A DNA stretch of 64,000 bases from contig NZ_PRKW01000003.1 of NCBI RefSeq assembly GCF_002927275.1, forward strand, positions 62,001 through 126,000. The letters are read 5' to 3'. The position numbers and the translations under genes are program-made. Below, piece after piece: positions 27,591 through 37,372 of this stretch. Origin of the DNA: Arthrobacter pityocampae (lineage in GTDB: Bacteria; Actinomycetota; Actinomycetes; Actinomycetales; Micrococcaceae). The number at the start of each line of letters is the position of its first letter. Position 1 is the stretch's first letter. The notes beneath the pieces were generated by a model. That model was not told where the DNA came from. It worked only from the letters and a program-made list of their open reading frames with translations, and searched no databases.

Positions 27591-28961
27591 CTACGGGGCG
27601 AAGTCGGCTTCCGAGTCGAACGGCCCGACGACGACGGTGGTGCGCGGCGCCGCGGCCAGCTCCTGTGCCAGGGACTGGACGTCCTCGGCGGTGACCGACC
27701 GGATGCGGTCGAGGGAGGTGTCCATGTCGACGAACTCGCCCGAGACGAGCTCCGACCGGCCGAGCCGCGACATGCGGGAGCTGCTGTCCTCGAGGGCCAT
27801 GACGAGTCCGCCCGAGAGCTGCCCGACGGCCTTGCGGAGCTCCTCGGCGTCGATGCCGTGGGCGGCGAGGCGGTCCAGTTCGGCGCCGAGCAGGTCGATG
27901 ACCTGGCCCGTCTTGGCCGGTGAGCACCCGGCGTACATACCGAAATAGCCCGCATCGGCGTAGGCGGCCGAGAACGAGTAGGTGGAGTACACGAGTCCGC
28001 GCTTCTCGCGGACCTCCTGGAACAGGCGCGAGGACATCCCGCCGCCCAGGACGGCGTTCAGGACGCTCATCGCGAACCTGCGCTCGTCCGTCGCCGTGAG
28101 GGAGGGGCAGCCGATCAGGATGTTCGACTGCTCGACGGCGCGCCGGATCACATGGACGCCGGTCTCGCCCCGGACCGGGGCCTCCACGGTCCGCCGGCGC
28201 GGGACAGGCAGGGCGCCCTCCTCGAGGGTCCACCCGGCACTCTCCAGCGCCTCCTGCACCAGGCGGCAGACGACGTCGTGGTCCAGCCCGCCCGCCGCGG
28301 TGACGACCAGTTCGGCGGGCGTGTAGTAGCGGCGGTAGTGCGCGAGGACGGACTCGCGCGGCACCGCGCGGATGGCCTCGGGGGTCCCGCCGATCGGTCG
28401 GCCGAGAGGGTGCTCCCCCAGCACCAGCTCGACGAACCGCTCGTGTGCGACGTCCGCGGGGTCGTCGCTGTCCATCGCGATCTCCTCGAGGATGACGTCG
28501 CGTTCCTGCTCGAGCTCCTCCGGGTCGAGCACGGCGGAGGTGACCATGTCCGCGATGACGTCGATGGCCATCGGCAGGTCGGAGTCGAGGACGCGCGCGT
28601 AGTAGCAGGTGTTCTCCTTCGCGGTGGCGGCGTTGGACTCGCCGCCCACCTCGTCGAAGGCGGACGCGATGTCCATGGCACTGCGCCGCGCGGTCCCCTT
28701 GAACAGGAGGTGCTCGAGGAAATGGGTGGACCCGTGCTGGCCGTCGGCCTCGTCGCGGGACCCGACCCCCACCCAGAAGCCGATGGTCGCGGACCGCTGG
28801 CCCGGCATCGCCTCGGTGAGCACGCGCACGCCGCCGGGCAGCACGCTGCGACGCACCACGTTGCCGCCGGGATCACCGGCCACGAACGTGGGATCGGAAC
28901 CCTCGCCACCGGTGTGGATGGTGGGCTGCAGGGGCAGGGACACTATGGAGGTCAGGGACAT
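27591..28961 (-). CDS. M16-family zinc peptidase
   Basis: A 456-residue pitrilysin/MPP-like metallopeptidase. The inverted zinc motif HxxEH is His80-Phe-Leu-Glu83-His84, with the downstream GGESNAATAKENTCYYA segment providing further ligands. A C-terminal inactive-like M16 domain contains REKRGLVYSTYSF. ATG 28961 gives the family-typical N-terminus. It follows pnp in the common actinobacterial order rpsO-pnp-M16. Confidence 0.9.
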   Translation of the reverse strand: MSLTSIVSLPLQPTIHTGGEGSDPTFVAGDPGGNVVRRSVLPGGVRVLTEAMPGQRSATIGFWVGVGSRDEADGQHGSTHFLEHLLFKGTARRSAMDIASAFDEVGGESNAATAKENTCYYARVLDSDLPMAIDVIADMVTSAVLDPEELEQERDVILEEIAMDSDDPADVAHERFVELVLGEHPLGRPIGGTPEAIRAVPRESVLAHYRRYYTPAELVVTAAGGLDHDVVCRLVQEALESAGWTLEEGALPVPRRRTVEAPVRGETGVHVIRRAVEQSNILIGCPSLTATDERRFAMSVLNAVLGGGMSSRLFQEVREKRGLVYSTYSFSAAYADAGYFGMYAGCSPAKTGQVIDLLGAELDRLAAHGIDAEELRKAVGQLSGGLVMALEDSSSRMSRLGRSELVSGEFVDMDTSLDRIRSVTAEDVQSLAQELAAAPRTTVVVGPFDSEADFAP

Positions 28962-29013
28962 CCTGGACTTTCTGGTCTGTCGACTGGTCGGGGAACGGCA
29001 GACGGCTCCGGCG

Positions 29014-29030
29014 CCGATCGAAACGATCGG
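29014..29030 (-). terminator. hairpin between pnp and the M16 peptidase gene
   Basis: CCGATCG AAA CGATCGG is a perfect 7-base stem with a three-base loop, flanked by further complementary CGGCG/CGCCG. It lies just after the pnp stop and may terminate transcription or stabilise the pnp 3' end. No T tract follows. Confidence 0.4.
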
Positions 29031-29075
29031 GACGCGCCGGGGCCGTACGGTGCTCACGGGGAGCGGGGCGAGAGG

Positions 29076-31328
29076 TCAGTCGTCGCCCTCGGTGGCCTCG
29101 GGCAGCTCGATACCGGCGTCCTCGGAGACGTCCTCCGCGACGACGGGCGAGAGCGAGAGCTTTCCGCGGTCGTCGACCTTGGTGATCTCGACCTGGACCT
29201 TCTGGCCCACGGAGACGACCTCGTCGACGTTGTCGACGCGCTTGCCACCGGCGAGCTTGCGCAGCTCCGAGATGTGCAGCAGGCCGTCCTTGCCGGGGGT
29301 CAGCGAGACGAAGGCGCCGAAGGTCGTGGTCTTGACGACCGTGCCCAGGTAGCGCTCGCCGATCTCGGGGACCTGCGGGTTGGCGATGGCGTTGACGGCG
29401 GCGCGGGCGGCTTCCGCCGACTCGCCGTTCGTCGCGCCGATCAGCACGGTGCCGTCGTCCTCGATCGAGATGTCTGCCCCGGTGTCCTCCTGGATCTGGT
29501 TGATCATCTTGCCCTTGGGGCCGATGACCTCGCCGATCTTGTCCACGGGGATCTTCACCGAGATGATCCGGGGTGCGAACTCGGAGAGCTCGTCCGGGGT
29601 GTCGATCGCGGCCTGCAGCACGCCCAGGATGTGCAGGCGCGCCTCGCGGGCCTGCTTCAGCGCTGCGGCGAGCACGGATGCGGGGATGCCGTCGAGCTTC
29701 GTGTCCAGCTGGATGGCCGTGACGAACTCGGACGTCCCGGCGACCTTGAAGTCCATGTCGCCGAAGGCGTCCTCGGCGCCGAGGATGTCCGTCAGGGCCG
29801 CGTAGCGGGTCTGACCGTCGACGACGTCGGAGACGAGGCCCATGGCGATACCGGCGACCGGCGCGCGGAGGGGAACACCGGCGTTGAGCAGCGACAGCGT
29901 GGAGGCGCAGACGGAGCCCATCGACGTCGAGCCGTTGGAGCTCAGCGCCTCGGAGACCTGGCGGATGGCGTACGGGAATTCCTCGCGGCTCGGCAGGACG
30001 GGCACGAGGGCCCGCTCTGCCAGGGCTCCGTGGCCGATCTCGCGGCGCTTCGGCGAACCGACGCGGCCGGTCTCACCGGTGGAGTAGGGCGGGAAGTTGT
30101 AGTTGTGCATGTAGCGCTTGCGCGTGACAGGCGACAGCGAGTCGATCTGCTGCTCCATCTTGAGCATGTTCAGCGTGGTGACACCCAGGATCTGGGTCTC
30201 GCCGCGCTCGAAGATCGCGGAGCCGTGCACGCGCGGCAGGACCTCGACCTCGGCGGTGAGCTTGCGGATGTCGCTCAGACCACGGCCGTCGATGCGGACC
30301 TGGTCCTTGAGGATGCGCTGGCGCACGACGGCCTTGGTCAGCGAGCGGAAGGCTGCGGAGAGCTCCTTCTCGCGTCCCTCGAACTGGGCGCCGAGGGCGT
30401 CCATGAGTTCGGTCTTGAGGGCGTCGGACGCGCTCTCGCGCTCCTGCTTGTCGGCGATCTGGAAGACCTGCCCGAGCTTCTCGGCCCCGGCGGACTCGAT
30501 GGCCGCGTAGACGTCGTCCTGGTAGTCGAGGAAGACGGGGAACTCGACGGTCGGCTTCGCGGCACGGCCTGCGAGGTCGGCCTGCGCCTCGCACAGCGCG
30601 CGGATGAACGGCTTGGCGGCCTCGAGGCCGTCGGCGACGATCTCCTCGGTGGGCGCGGTCGCGCCGTTCTCCTTGATGAGGGTCCACGCGTTGTCGGTGG
30701 CCTCGGCCTCGACCATCATGATGGCGACGTCGTCACCGGCGATGCGTCCGGCGACCACCATGTCGAAGACCGAGTTCTCGAGCTCGGAGTGCTTCGGGAA
30801 GGCGATCCACTGGTCCTGGCCGCTGCCGTCGGAGACGAGGGCGACGCGCACGCCACCGATCGGACCCGAGAAGGGCAGGCCGGAGAGCTGCGTGGACATG
30901 GAGGCCGCGTTGATGGCCACGACGTCGTAGCGGACGTCGGGGTTGATCGCGAGGATCGTGACGACGACCTGGACCTCGTTGCGGAGCCCCTTGACGAAGG
31001 CGGGGCGCAGCGGCCGGTCCATGAGGCGGCAGGCCAGGATGGCCTCCGTCGAGGGGCGGCCCTCGCGGCGGAAGAACGAGCCCGGGATGCGGCCCGCGGC
31101 GTACATGCGCTCTTCGACGTCGACGGTGAGCGGGAAGAAGTCGAAGCCTTCGCGCGGGTGCTTGCCGGCCGTGGTGGCCGAGAGCAGCGCGGTGTCCTCG
31201 TCGATGTAGACCATGGCGGAGCCGGCGGCCTGCTGGGCGACGCGACCGGTCTCGAACCGGACGGTGCGTGTTCCGAAGCGACCGTTGTCGATCACTGCTT
31301 CGGCGAACTGAATTTCGGGACCCTCCAA
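29076..31328 (-). CDS. pnp: polyribonucleotide nucleotidyltransferase (PNPase)
   Basis: A 750-residue phosphorolytic 3'-5' exoribonuclease and guanosine-pentaphosphate synthetase, with two RNase PH domains, then KH ([19 protein letters not shown]) and S1 ([17 protein letters not shown]) domains. The start is TTG 31328: GGAGGTGA, complementary to the 16S 3' end, lies five bases upstream, and the encoded [15 protein letters not shown] is where homologues begin. A longer frame to 31391 has no such support. Confidence 0.94.
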   Translation of the reverse strand: MEGPEIQFAEAVIDNGRFGTRTVRFETGRVAQQAAGSAMVYIDEDTALLSATTAGKHPREGFDFFPLTVDVEERMYAAGRIPGSFFRREGRPSTEAILACRLMDRPLRPAFVKGLRNEVQVVVTILAINPDVRYDVVAINAASMSTQLSGLPFSGPIGGVRVALVSDGSGQDQWIAFPKHSELENSVFDMVVAGRIAGDDVAIMMVEAEATDNAWTLIKENGATAPTEEIVADGLEAAKPFIRALCEAQADLAGRAAKPTVEFPVFLDYQDDVYAAIESAGAEKLGQVFQIADKQERESASDALKTELMDALGAQFEGREKELSAAFRSLTKAVVRQRILKDQVRIDGRGLSDIRKLTAEVEVLPRVHGSAIFERGETQILGVTTLNMLKMEQQIDSLSPVTRKRYMHNYNFPPYSTGETGRVGSPKRREIGHGALAERALVPVLPSREEFPYAIRQVSEALSSNGSTSMGSVCASTLSLLNAGVPLRAPVAGIAMGLVSDVVDGQTRYAALTDILGAEDAFGDMDFKVAGTSEFVTAIQLDTKLDGIPASVLAAALKQAREARLHILGVLQAAIDTPDELSEFAPRIISVKIPVDKIGEVIGPKGKMINQIQEDTGADISIEDDGTVLIGATNGESAEAARAAVNAIANPQVPEIGERYLGTVVKTTTFGAFVSLTPGKDGLLHISELRKLAGGKRVDNVDEVVSVGQKVQVEITKVDDRGKLSLSPVVAEDVSEDAGIELPEATEGDD

Positions 31329-31535
31329 GAGAGTCACCTCCGTTTCCTGGTAGGCGGAGGCAGCCGGCACCCGACGTGGCCCGTCCCTCATGGACGGCCC
31401 ACAGCACCCGGTCTTCGATGGAGATCCACGGAAAGCGCCGGACCGGCGCTGCCGGAGATCACTACCGAGGACCGCGAATGCGCGGTGCCGGTTGACTCCT
31501 GTTATGCGTGGGGTACTTCGGTGCTGTTGCCAGCA

Positions 31536-31576
31536 AGAAGGCGGCTCCCCCTCGGGTGGAGAGGATGCCGCCTTCT
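31536..31576 (-). terminator. terminator after rpsO
   Basis: Perfect 10-base arms (AGAAGGCGGC at 31536-31545 and its complement at 31567-31576) with a 21-base loop lie nine bases beyond the rpsO stop. It separates rpsO from the pnp leader and could also be an RNase processing site, as the rpsO-pnp interval is in other bacteria. Confidence 0.7.
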
Positions 31577-31584
31577 GATGCTAC

Positions 31585-31854
31585 TTATCGACGCAGACCC
31601 AGACGCTCGATGAGCGTACGGTAGCGCGTGATGTCGGTGTCCCGCAGGTAGTCCAGCAGGCGACGGCGGCGACCGACGAGAAGAAGCAGGCCACGACGCG
31701 TGTGGTGGTCGTGCTTGTGCATCTTCAGGTGCTCGGTCAGGTCGAGGATACGGCGGGAAAGCATCGCGATCTGGACCTCGGGCGAACCGGTGTCACCCTC
31801 GGCCAGGGCGTATGCCTTGATGATTTCCTGCTTGATGGCGGCGTCAAGGGCCAC
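31585..31854 (-). CDS. rpsO: 30S ribosomal protein S15
   Basis: An 89-residue small-subunit protein that binds the central domain of 16S rRNA. The S15 signature is clear: [37 protein letters not shown] and [12 protein letters not shown]. An appropriate TAGGAG RBS precedes the ATG. It lies between ribF and pnp in the standard order. Confidence 0.97.
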   Translation of the reverse strand: MALDAAIKQEIIKAYALAEGDTGSPEVQIAMLSRRILDLTEHLKMHKHDHHTRRGLLLLVGRRRRLLDYLRDTDITRYRTLIERLGLRR

Positions 31855-31914
31855 GAGTAACTCCTAGAGTTGTACCGTGAACAGGTGCTGAGCATCGCTT
31901 GCACGACGACACAG

Positions 31915-31945
31915 AAAAATCCAGCCACCACGGACTGCAGCCGGA
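31915..31945 (-). terminator. putative terminator between ribF and rpsO
   Basis: On the minus strand TCCGGC and GCTGGA can pair (one G-U) around a loop, followed directly by TTTTT. It lies 13 bases past the ribF stop. The stem is short, so it may be a weak terminator or attenuator. Confidence 0.5.
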
Positions 31946-31957
31946 TCTACCCTGAGT

Positions 31958-32953
31958 CTAGCGTCTGGGCTGATGTTCTGTCGAAAGCAGGCCGCGGGCG
32001 TTGTCGACGTCCAGCCGCATCTGCTCGACCAGCGCCTCGGGCCCCGTGTAGGTGATCTGCCCGCGCAGCCGCTCGACGAACTCGACGGCCACGGACTGCC
32101 CGTAGAGGTCGAAGTCCTGTACCCGCTCGGGCGGACGGTTGATGACGTGCGCCTCGACCTGGCGGTCCACGCCGTCGAAGGTGGGGTTGGATCCGACGGA
32201 GATGGCGGCGGGCCACCGCGTCCCGGCCCCGTCGATGAGCCAGCCGGCGTAGATGCCGTCGGCGGGGACGAATCCCTGCGCGGTGGCTCCCAGGTTCGCC
32301 GTCGGGTAGCCGAGTTCCCGGCCGCGGGCCGCGCCGTGCACCACCTCACCGCGCATGCGGTGGAGCCGGCCGAGCACGCGGGCCGCGGTTCCCACGTCAC
32401 CGGCCTCCAGCGCCTCGCGGACCCAGGTGGAGGAGCAGCGGCGGTCTCCGTCGGCGTCCGTGGCGTCCTCCGGATAGCTGGCGCCGAAGTCGTCGATGGT
32501 GATGACCTCGAAGCCGAGCGTGCGGCCGAGCTCCCGCATGGTGTCGAGGTCCCCGCTGTTGCCCCTGCCGAACCGGACGTCGTGGCCGATGACCACGGCC
32601 TTCGCCCTGAGGGCCCGCACGAACACGCGCTCCACGAATTCCTCCGGCGAATTGGAGGCCAGCTCCAGCGTGTAGTGCATCATCAGGAGAGCGTCGATGC
32701 CGGTCCCGGCGAGGGTCTCCACCCGGTCCTCGAGACCCATGATCAGTTCGGGCGCGGAGTCCGGCCGGTGGACCTGCGCGGGATGCGGGTCGAAAGAGAC
32801 GACGACGGCCTCGGCGGATCGCTGCCGCGCCGCCTCGACGACCTGCTGCAGGACACGCTGGTGCCCGCGGTGCACGCCGTCGAAGTTGCCGAGCGTCAGG
32901 ACGGAGGGCCCGAAATCTTCGGGCACACTGTCCAGGTCTCTCCAGTAGTACAC
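31958..32953 (-). CDS. ribF: bifunctional riboflavin kinase/FAD synthetase
   Basis: A 331-residue enzyme making FMN then FAD. The N-terminal adenylyltransferase domain has GNFDGVHRGHQ near residue 22 and HDVRFGRGNSGD; the C-terminal riboflavin kinase domain has GRELGYPTANLG and AAISVGSNPTFDG. ATG 32953 fits the family start. It is followed by rpsO and pnp. Confidence 0.96.
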   Translation of the reverse strand: MYYWRDLDSVPEDFGPSVLTLGNFDGVHRGHQRVLQQVVEAARQRSAEAVVVSFDPHPAQVHRPDSAPELIMGLEDRVETLAGTGIDALLMMHYTLELASNSPEEFVERVFVRALRAKAVVIGHDVRFGRGNSGDLDTMRELGRTLGFEVITIDDFGASYPEDATDADGDRRCSSTWVREALEAGDVGTAARVLGRLHRMRGEVVHGAARGRELGYPTANLGATAQGFVPADGIYAGWLIDGAGTRWPAAISVGSNPTFDGVDRQVEAHVINRPPERVQDFDLYGQSVAVEFVERLRGQITYTGPEALVEQMRLDVDNARGLLSTEHQPRR

Positions 32954-33084
32954 GCATCTCCTTCGCGGTTCGGCCGCTCCCCCGGAACCGCGAAGGTGTG
33001 GTCCGGCCGGTCGGCGCCGATCCCATTATGGCCGACGGCCGCGTTCCGGACGGCATCGCCCACGGGCCGAGGGGCGTGCGCCTG

Positions 33085-33732
33085 CTAGCTGCGCCGGGCG
33101 AACTCCTTGCGGAGTTCGGTGGTCTTCGCGATGTACTTGTGCCAGACGAGCAGGGCCGCCGGGAAGGCGAGTTCGATGACCATGAGGATGATCATGAGGT
33201 AGTTGGGGGTGCCCGAGAACGCCCAGGACAGCACGCGGCCGATGCCGCCCATGAACACCATGAGGCACACGAGCCAGAGCATGTTGGCCCACTGGAACTT
33301 GATGGCGATGGTGATGAACGCCGCGCCGACCCCGACCATCATGGCCGAGTAGAACCGGAACTGGCTCTCGAGGGTGGGATTGACGGGAGTGCCCTCGGTG
33401 TCCGGCAGGCCCGCCGTCCCGAGGATGAGGTAGTAGGCGCCGAACGCGGCCAGGGCCAGTCCCACGAGGACGACGACGGTGCGGAACACGTTCCAGTCAC
33501 CGCCCGTGGACGCGGACCTGCCCGCCTTCCCGCCCTTCCCCGGGGCGCCGGCCCCGGGAGTCTCGGTCCCGGGGGTGCCGGTCCTGGGAGTCTCGGCCCT
33601 GGGAGTGCCGGTCCTGGGGGCCCCGGCCCTGGGGGCGCCGGCCCCGGGGGTCTCGGACGCCGCGCCCGAGGTCCGCGGCGTGGCGCCGCCGGACGAGGAG
33701 AGGTTGTCGTGCTCGGGGCTGTTGCTGGTCAT
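33085..33732 (-). CDS. DUF4345 family membrane protein with low-complexity N-terminus
   Basis: A 215-residue protein. About the first 75 residues are Pro/Gly/Thr-rich with repeated GTPR/ETPR/GAPG units; four membrane segments of the DUF4345 kind follow (RTVVVLVGLALAAFGAYYLI onward). ATG 33732 has GGGAG just upstream; ATG 33774 in frame is an alternative. Function unknown. The repeats arise from imperfect 15-base DNA repeats around 33550-33655 that could change length by slippage. Confidence 0.72.
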   Translation of the reverse strand: MTSNSPEHDNLSSSGGATPRTSGAASETPGAGAPRAGAPRTGTPRAETPRTGTPGTETPGAGAPGKGGKAGRSASTGGDWNVFRTVVVLVGLALAAFGAYYLILGTAGLPDTEGTPVNPTLESQFRFYSAMMVGVGAAFITIAIKFQWANMLWLVCLMVFMGGIGRVLSWAFSGTPNYLMIILMVIELAFPAALLVWHKYIAKTTELRKEFARRS

Positions 33733-33851
33733 GTCGCTCCCTGGAGGCGGGCCGGATGGTGTGCTTGCGGTCATACTCTCATGATGCGGCCTGCCGTCGG
33801 CGGCGGTTGACACGGGTGGCGGCCATCCGTTCCCGTCCGGCGGCAGCCGCG

Positions 33852-34295
33852 TCAGGCCCGGGCCGGCCGGTTCCGGCGCAACCAGAGAAGGCCGAGAACG
33901 GGCAGGAGGAGCGGGACGAACCCGTAGCCGCGCCCGAAGGCCGACCACACCGTCTCGCTCGGGAACGCCTGGGCGTCGAGGACGCTGAGGAGTCCCACCG
34001 CGATGACGCCCACCAGCTCGGTGGTCACGGCGACGACGGACACACGGTAGGCCCGCGCGCCCGGCCGGGCGAGGGAGACGGTGGCGACGACGTACACGAC
34101 GGCGGCGAACGCCGACAGCAGGTACGCGAGCGGCGCCTGGTCGAACTTCGTCGCGATCTGGAAGGCGGCCCTGGCCGTCGCCGCGAGGGCGAACACGCCG
34201 TATACGGCGATCAGGAGCCTCCCGGGTCCGCTCGCGCGGCCGGCTCCCTCCGGGGCGGGCGCGGCCGGGACCGCTCCGTGCTCGGATCTGCTCAC
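33852..34295 (-). CDS. small membrane protein downstream of truB (unknown)
   Basis: A 147-residue protein with about four hydrophobic helices (LLIAVYGVFALAATARAAFQ, LAYLLSAFAAVVYVVATVSL, ELVGVIAVGLLSVL and FVPLLLPVLGLLWL) and a short polar N-terminus. The GTG at 34295 overlaps the preceding gene by four bases, so they form a coupled pair. The overall pattern is common in actinobacteria, but I assign no function. Confidence 0.75.
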   Translation of the reverse strand: MSRSEHGAVPAAPAPEGAGRASGPGRLLIAVYGVFALAATARAAFQIATKFDQAPLAYLLSAFAAVVYVVATVSLARPGARAYRVSVVAVTTELVGVIAVGLLSVLDAQAFPSETVWSAFGRGYGFVPLLLPVLGLLWLRRNRPARA

Positions 34296-34660
34296 AGTCC
34301 CGCCACTCCGTCCCAGATCTGCTCCATACGGAAGAGCATGACGAACACCGTCAACCCCGCCGCGCCCAGTACGAAATTGCTCCACCGCGTCTTCTCGAGG
34401 ATCGCCCACCAGAACGCCCCGACGGGCACGAGGAGCGCCGTGAGCAGGTAGCCCCAGAACTCCCAGGCCTCCCCGAGGACCGGTTCCCCCGCGAGCTGCC
34501 GGATGACGGCGCCCACGGTGTAGGCGAGGAGTAAGAGCTCGACGGCCGCGATCGAGAGGATCGTGATGTCGTTGGGCGGGCGGCGCAGCACGCCGGCACC
34601 GATGCACAGCACGGCGGAGACGGCGCACACGATGACCCCGATGAGGAAGAAGGGATCCAC
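34292..34660 (-). CDS. small membrane protein following truB (unknown)
   Basis: A 122-residue protein with four hydrophobic helices, beginning DPFFLIGVIVCAVSAVLC. GTG 34660 has AAGGAG five bases upstream and sits two bases after the truB stop. Coupling to the next membrane gene suggests the two act together. Function unknown. Confidence 0.75.
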   Translation of the reverse strand: MDPFFLIGVIVCAVSAVLCIGAGVLRRPPNDITILSIAAVELLLLAYTVGAVIRQLAGEPVLGEAWEFWGYLLTALLVPVGAFWWAILEKTRWSNFVLGAAGLTVFVMLFRMEQIWDGVAGL

Positions 34661-34662
34661 GC

Positions 34663-35565
34663 CTACTCCTTGCCCCCGGGGGCGAACACCAGGACGGTCC
34701 GGGCCGCGTCCCCGCGGTTCTCGAGCAGCGCCACGAGGGTGCCGTCCGGCGCGAACGCCGCGACCGGCCCGTCGGGATCCTCGTTCGGCGCGACCTTCCG
34801 GCCGTGGGACACGTCGGCGGTCTCGGTGTCCGAGAGTTCCCGGACGGAGAACAGCGCCCGTCCGGCGTCGTCGAGCGAAAGGACGTCCAGTTCCACGGCG
34901 AGCTGCTCCAGGGTGCGTGCCTGCCCGATGGTGTACGGGCCCACCTGGGTCCGGCGGAGCGCCGTGAGGTGGCCGCCGACGCCGAGCGCCGCGCCGAGGT
35001 CGCGGGCGAGGGCGCGGATGTAGGTGCCGGAGCTGCATTCGACGGTGACGTCGACGTCCTGGAGACGGCCGTTGCTCACGCGCCGGATCGCGTGGATGTC
35101 GAAGCGGTGGATGGTCACCGGGCGCGCGGGGAGGTGGACCTCCTCGCCGGAGCGGACCCTCGCGTAGGACCGCTCGCCCTTGACCTTGATGGCGCTGACG
35201 CTGCTCGGGACCTGCTGGATCTCCCCGATGAGGGCGGCGACGGCGGCGCGGATCTCCTCCTCGGTCACCGCCGCGGCGATGCTCCCCCCGGTGACCTCGC
35301 CCTCGGCGTCGTCGGTGAGGGTGGACTGGCCCAGCCGGATCGTGGCGGTGTACGTCTTCGTGGTGCCGACGATGAAGGTCAGGAGGCGGGTGGCCCGGTT
35401 GATCCCCACAACGAGGACGCCCGTGGCCATCGGATCGAGGGTGCCGGCGTGGCCGACCTTCCGGGTCCCGGCCAGGCGGCGCAGGCGCCCGACGACGTCA
35501 TGACTGGTCCAGCCCTGCGGCTTGTCCACGATAATCAGCCCTGAGTGGACCTGCCCGGCATTCAC
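34663..35565 (-). CDS. truB: tRNA pseudouridine(55) synthase
   Basis: A 300-residue enzyme forming pseudouridine 55 in the tRNA T-loop. Catalytic Asp44 lies in GHAGTLDPMATGVL, preceded by GLIIVDKPQGWTSHDV. The GTG at 35565 is the only sensible start and has TATACT seven bases upstream, as expected of a leaderless transcript; the GGGAGG next to it is too close to act as an RBS. It is divergent from the aminotransferase gene. Confidence 0.95.
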   Translation of the reverse strand: MNAGQVHSGLIIVDKPQGWTSHDVVGRLRRLAGTRKVGHAGTLDPMATGVLVVGINRATRLLTFIVGTTKTYTATIRLGQSTLTDDAEGEVTGGSIAAAVTEEEIRAAVAALIGEIQQVPSSVSAIKVKGERSYARVRSGEEVHLPARPVTIHRFDIHAIRRVSNGRLQDVDVTVECSSGTYIRALARDLGAALGVGGHLTALRRTQVGPYTIGQARTLEQLAVELDVLSLDDAGRALFSVRELSDTETADVSHGRKVAPNEDPDGPVAAFAPDGTLVALLENRGDAARTVLVFAPGGKE

Positions 35566-35572
35566 GCCTCCC

Positions 35573-35578
35573 AGTATA
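35573..35578 (-). promoter_or_regulatory. putative leaderless -10 element of truB
   Basis: TATACT on the minus strand, seven bases before the GTG start. No good -35 is seen. Transcription would begin at or next to the start codon. Confidence 0.55.
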
Positions 35579-35607
35579 TGGTCCGGGTCCCCCCGCCCCG
35601 TGCGCGA

Positions 35608-35613
35608 TAGCAT
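35608..35613 (+). promoter_or_regulatory. putative leaderless -10 element of the aminotransferase gene
   Basis: TAGCAT followed by seven bases and ATG 35621, with no Shine-Dalgarno. It lies back to back with the truB element. Confidence 0.5.
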
Positions 35614-35620
35614 CCTCCGT

Positions 35621-36799
35621 ATGCCTTCCGCTCCAGCCCACGTGGTCAACGTCCCGGTCAACCAGATCCGAGAGATCACCCAGGCGGCGTGGGCCACCCC
35701 CGACGCCATCGTGCTGAGCATCGGCGAGCCGGCCTTCCCGGTGGCACGGCACGTCCTCGAGGCGGGTATGGCCGCCCTGGACCGCGACGACACGAACTAC
35801 ACCCCCAACGCCGGGATCGCCCCGGCCCGGGCCGCCTTCGCGGAACGGTTCTCGCGGCAGGCCGGGGTCGACGACGACCCGTCGCGCGTGTTCGTCGTCG
35901 CCGGCGCCCAGCAGGGGCTGCACCTGGCGCTCAGCACACTCCTCGGAGCGGGCGACGAGGTCCTGCTGCCCGATCCGGGGTATCCGACCTTCGCCATGAC
36001 GGTCGGCCTGCTCGGCGGCGTCCCCGTGCCCTATCCCCTGGTGCCCGAACACGACTTCCAGCCGCGGATCGAGGACCTGCGGGAGCTGGTCACCGATCGC
36101 ACGAAGGTCCTCCTGCTGAACTCCCCCTCGAATCCCCTCGGCTCGGTCTTCGACCACGACCTCACGCGTGAGCTGGTCCGCTTCGCGCACGAGCAGGACC
36201 TGTGGGTCCTCTCCGACGAGTGCTACGAGGCCTTCACCTACGACGTCCCCCACGTCAGCCCGGCACGCTTCGACGCCGGGGGGCCGGAGGCGGTCCCGGA
36301 GGCCCACGAGCCGCGCGTGATCACGTCGCTGACGCTGTCCAAGACCTACGGGCTGACGGGCCTGCGCATCGGCGCGCTCGTGACGCCGCCGGGCATGGAG
36401 CCGCTGCTCAGCAACATCATGGAGGCCACGGTGTCCTGCGTCTCCGCGGCGTCGCAGTACGCCGCCGTCGCTGCCCTGACCGGCCCCCAGGACTACGTGT
36501 CCACGGCCCTGCGGCACTACCGGGCCAACCGCGACGCTGCCACGGCGGTTCTCGACGACCTGGCGATCGGGTACCTCGACGCCCGCGGCGCCTTCTACCT
36601 GTGGGCCGACCTGTCCCATGCGACCGGCGGCGACGTGCGTGCCTGGACGCGCTCGTTCCTCGCGGACCGCGGCGTGGCCCTCGCCCCCGGGACGGCGTTC
36701 GGCGCCCGCGGCGAGGGCTGGGTGAGGATCGCCCTCTGCGGGCGGGCCGAGGACCTCGTCGAAGGACTCTCGCGGCTCCCCGCCCCGTCGCGCACCTGA
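35621..36799 (+). CDS. pyridoxal-phosphate-dependent aminotransferase (class I/II)
   Basis: A 392-residue fold-type I aminotransferase. The PLP lysine is in LTLSKTYGLTGLRIG; GAQQGLHLALSTLL, the LNSPSNPLG substrate motif and LSDECYEAF are in the expected order. The substrate amino acid cannot be told. ATG 35621 fits a leaderless start. It is a single gene ending at a terminator hairpin convergent with rbfA. Confidence 0.88.
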   Translation: MPSAPAHVVNVPVNQIREITQAAWATPDAIVLSIGEPAFPVARHVLEAGMAALDRDDTNYTPNAGIAPARAAFAERFSRQAGVDDDPSRVFVVAGAQQGLHLALSTLLGAGDEVLLPDPGYPTFAMTVGLLGGVPVPYPLVPEHDFQPRIEDLRELVTDRTKVLLLNSPSNPLGSVFDHDLTRELVRFAHEQDLWVLSDECYEAFTYDVPHVSPARFDAGGPEAVPEAHEPRVITSLTLSKTYGLTGLRIGALVTPPGMEPLLSNIMEATVSCVSAASQYAAVAALTGPQDYVSTALRHYRANRDAATAVLDDLAIGYLDARGAFYLWADLSHATGGDVRAWTRSFLADRGVALAPGTAFGARGEGWVRIALCGRAEDLVEGLSRLPAPSRT

Positions 36800-36816
36800 C
36801 CTCCCCCGACAACGCG

Positions 36817-36849
36817 GAAGGCAGCCGACCCCGGGGGTCGGCTGCCTTC
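36817..36849. terminator. terminator between convergent aminotransferase and rbfA genes
   Basis: GAAGGCAGCCGAC (36817-36829) and its complement (36837-36849) form a perfect stem of 13 base pairs around a short CCCG/GGG loop, followed on the plus strand by TCTCGTCG. Confidence 0.78.
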
Positions 36850-36874
36850 TCGTCGCTACCGGACGGGTCCGGGA

Positions 36875-37312
36875 CTAGCGTGCCGCCTCGTCGTCCTCCG
36901 ACGTGCGGTACGGGTCCGCGTCGCCCGCGAAGTTCGCGCCCTGTGCGATCGCGGCCACTTCGGCGTCGCGCTCACGTGCCTTCTGCAGGAGCTCCTCGAG
37001 GTGGCTGGCGTTGACCGGCACCTCGTCGGGGACGAACTCGAGGGTGGGCGTGAGGCGGGCCGTGATGTTCTTCCCGACCTCCGACCGCAGCACGCCGCGC
37101 GCGGATTCGAGCGCCATCCGGGTGGCCTGCTGCTCCTCCGGGTCGCCGAGCACGGTGTAGTACAGGGTTGCGTGCTGGAGGTCGTTCGTGACGCGGGCGT
37201 CGGTGATGGTCACGGCTTCCAGCCGGGGGTCCTTCACGCGGCGCCGCAGCGCCTCCGCGACGATGACTTTGATGCGCTGCGCGAGCCGCGCGGCGCGAGC
37301 CGGATCTGCCAT
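36875..37312 (-). CDS. rbfA: 30S ribosome-binding factor RbfA
   Basis: A 145-residue late 30S maturation factor with a KH-like fold. [20 protein letters not shown] at the start and [20 protein letters not shown] at the end are characteristic. ATG 37312 has GGAG eight bases upstream. It follows infB across a strong hairpin. The C-terminal 25 residues are an acidic tail. Confidence 0.94.
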   Translation of the reverse strand: MADPARAARLAQRIKVIVAEALRRRVKDPRLEAVTITDARVTNDLQHATLYYTVLGDPEEQQATRMALESARGVLRSEVGKNITARLTPTLEFVPDEVPVNASHLEELLQKARERDAEVAAIAQGANFAGDADPYRTSEDDEAAR

Positions 37313-37372
37313 TGCTGTTACTCCTACTGAAGCGTCTCTGAAGAGGAACCCGTGAGGGTTCCGGCGATTCGA

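Noticed and set aside
28152-31613. A very long rightward open frame opposite the M16 peptidase and pnp
   Set aside because: It spans two well-supported genes and their spacer on the other strand and has Asp/Val/Gly-rich composition without domains.
33550-33655. Possible CRISPR-like or minisatellite array
   Set aside because: The short repeats are imperfect, lack spacers and encode the Pro/Thr/Gly-rich N-terminus of the DUF4345 protein.
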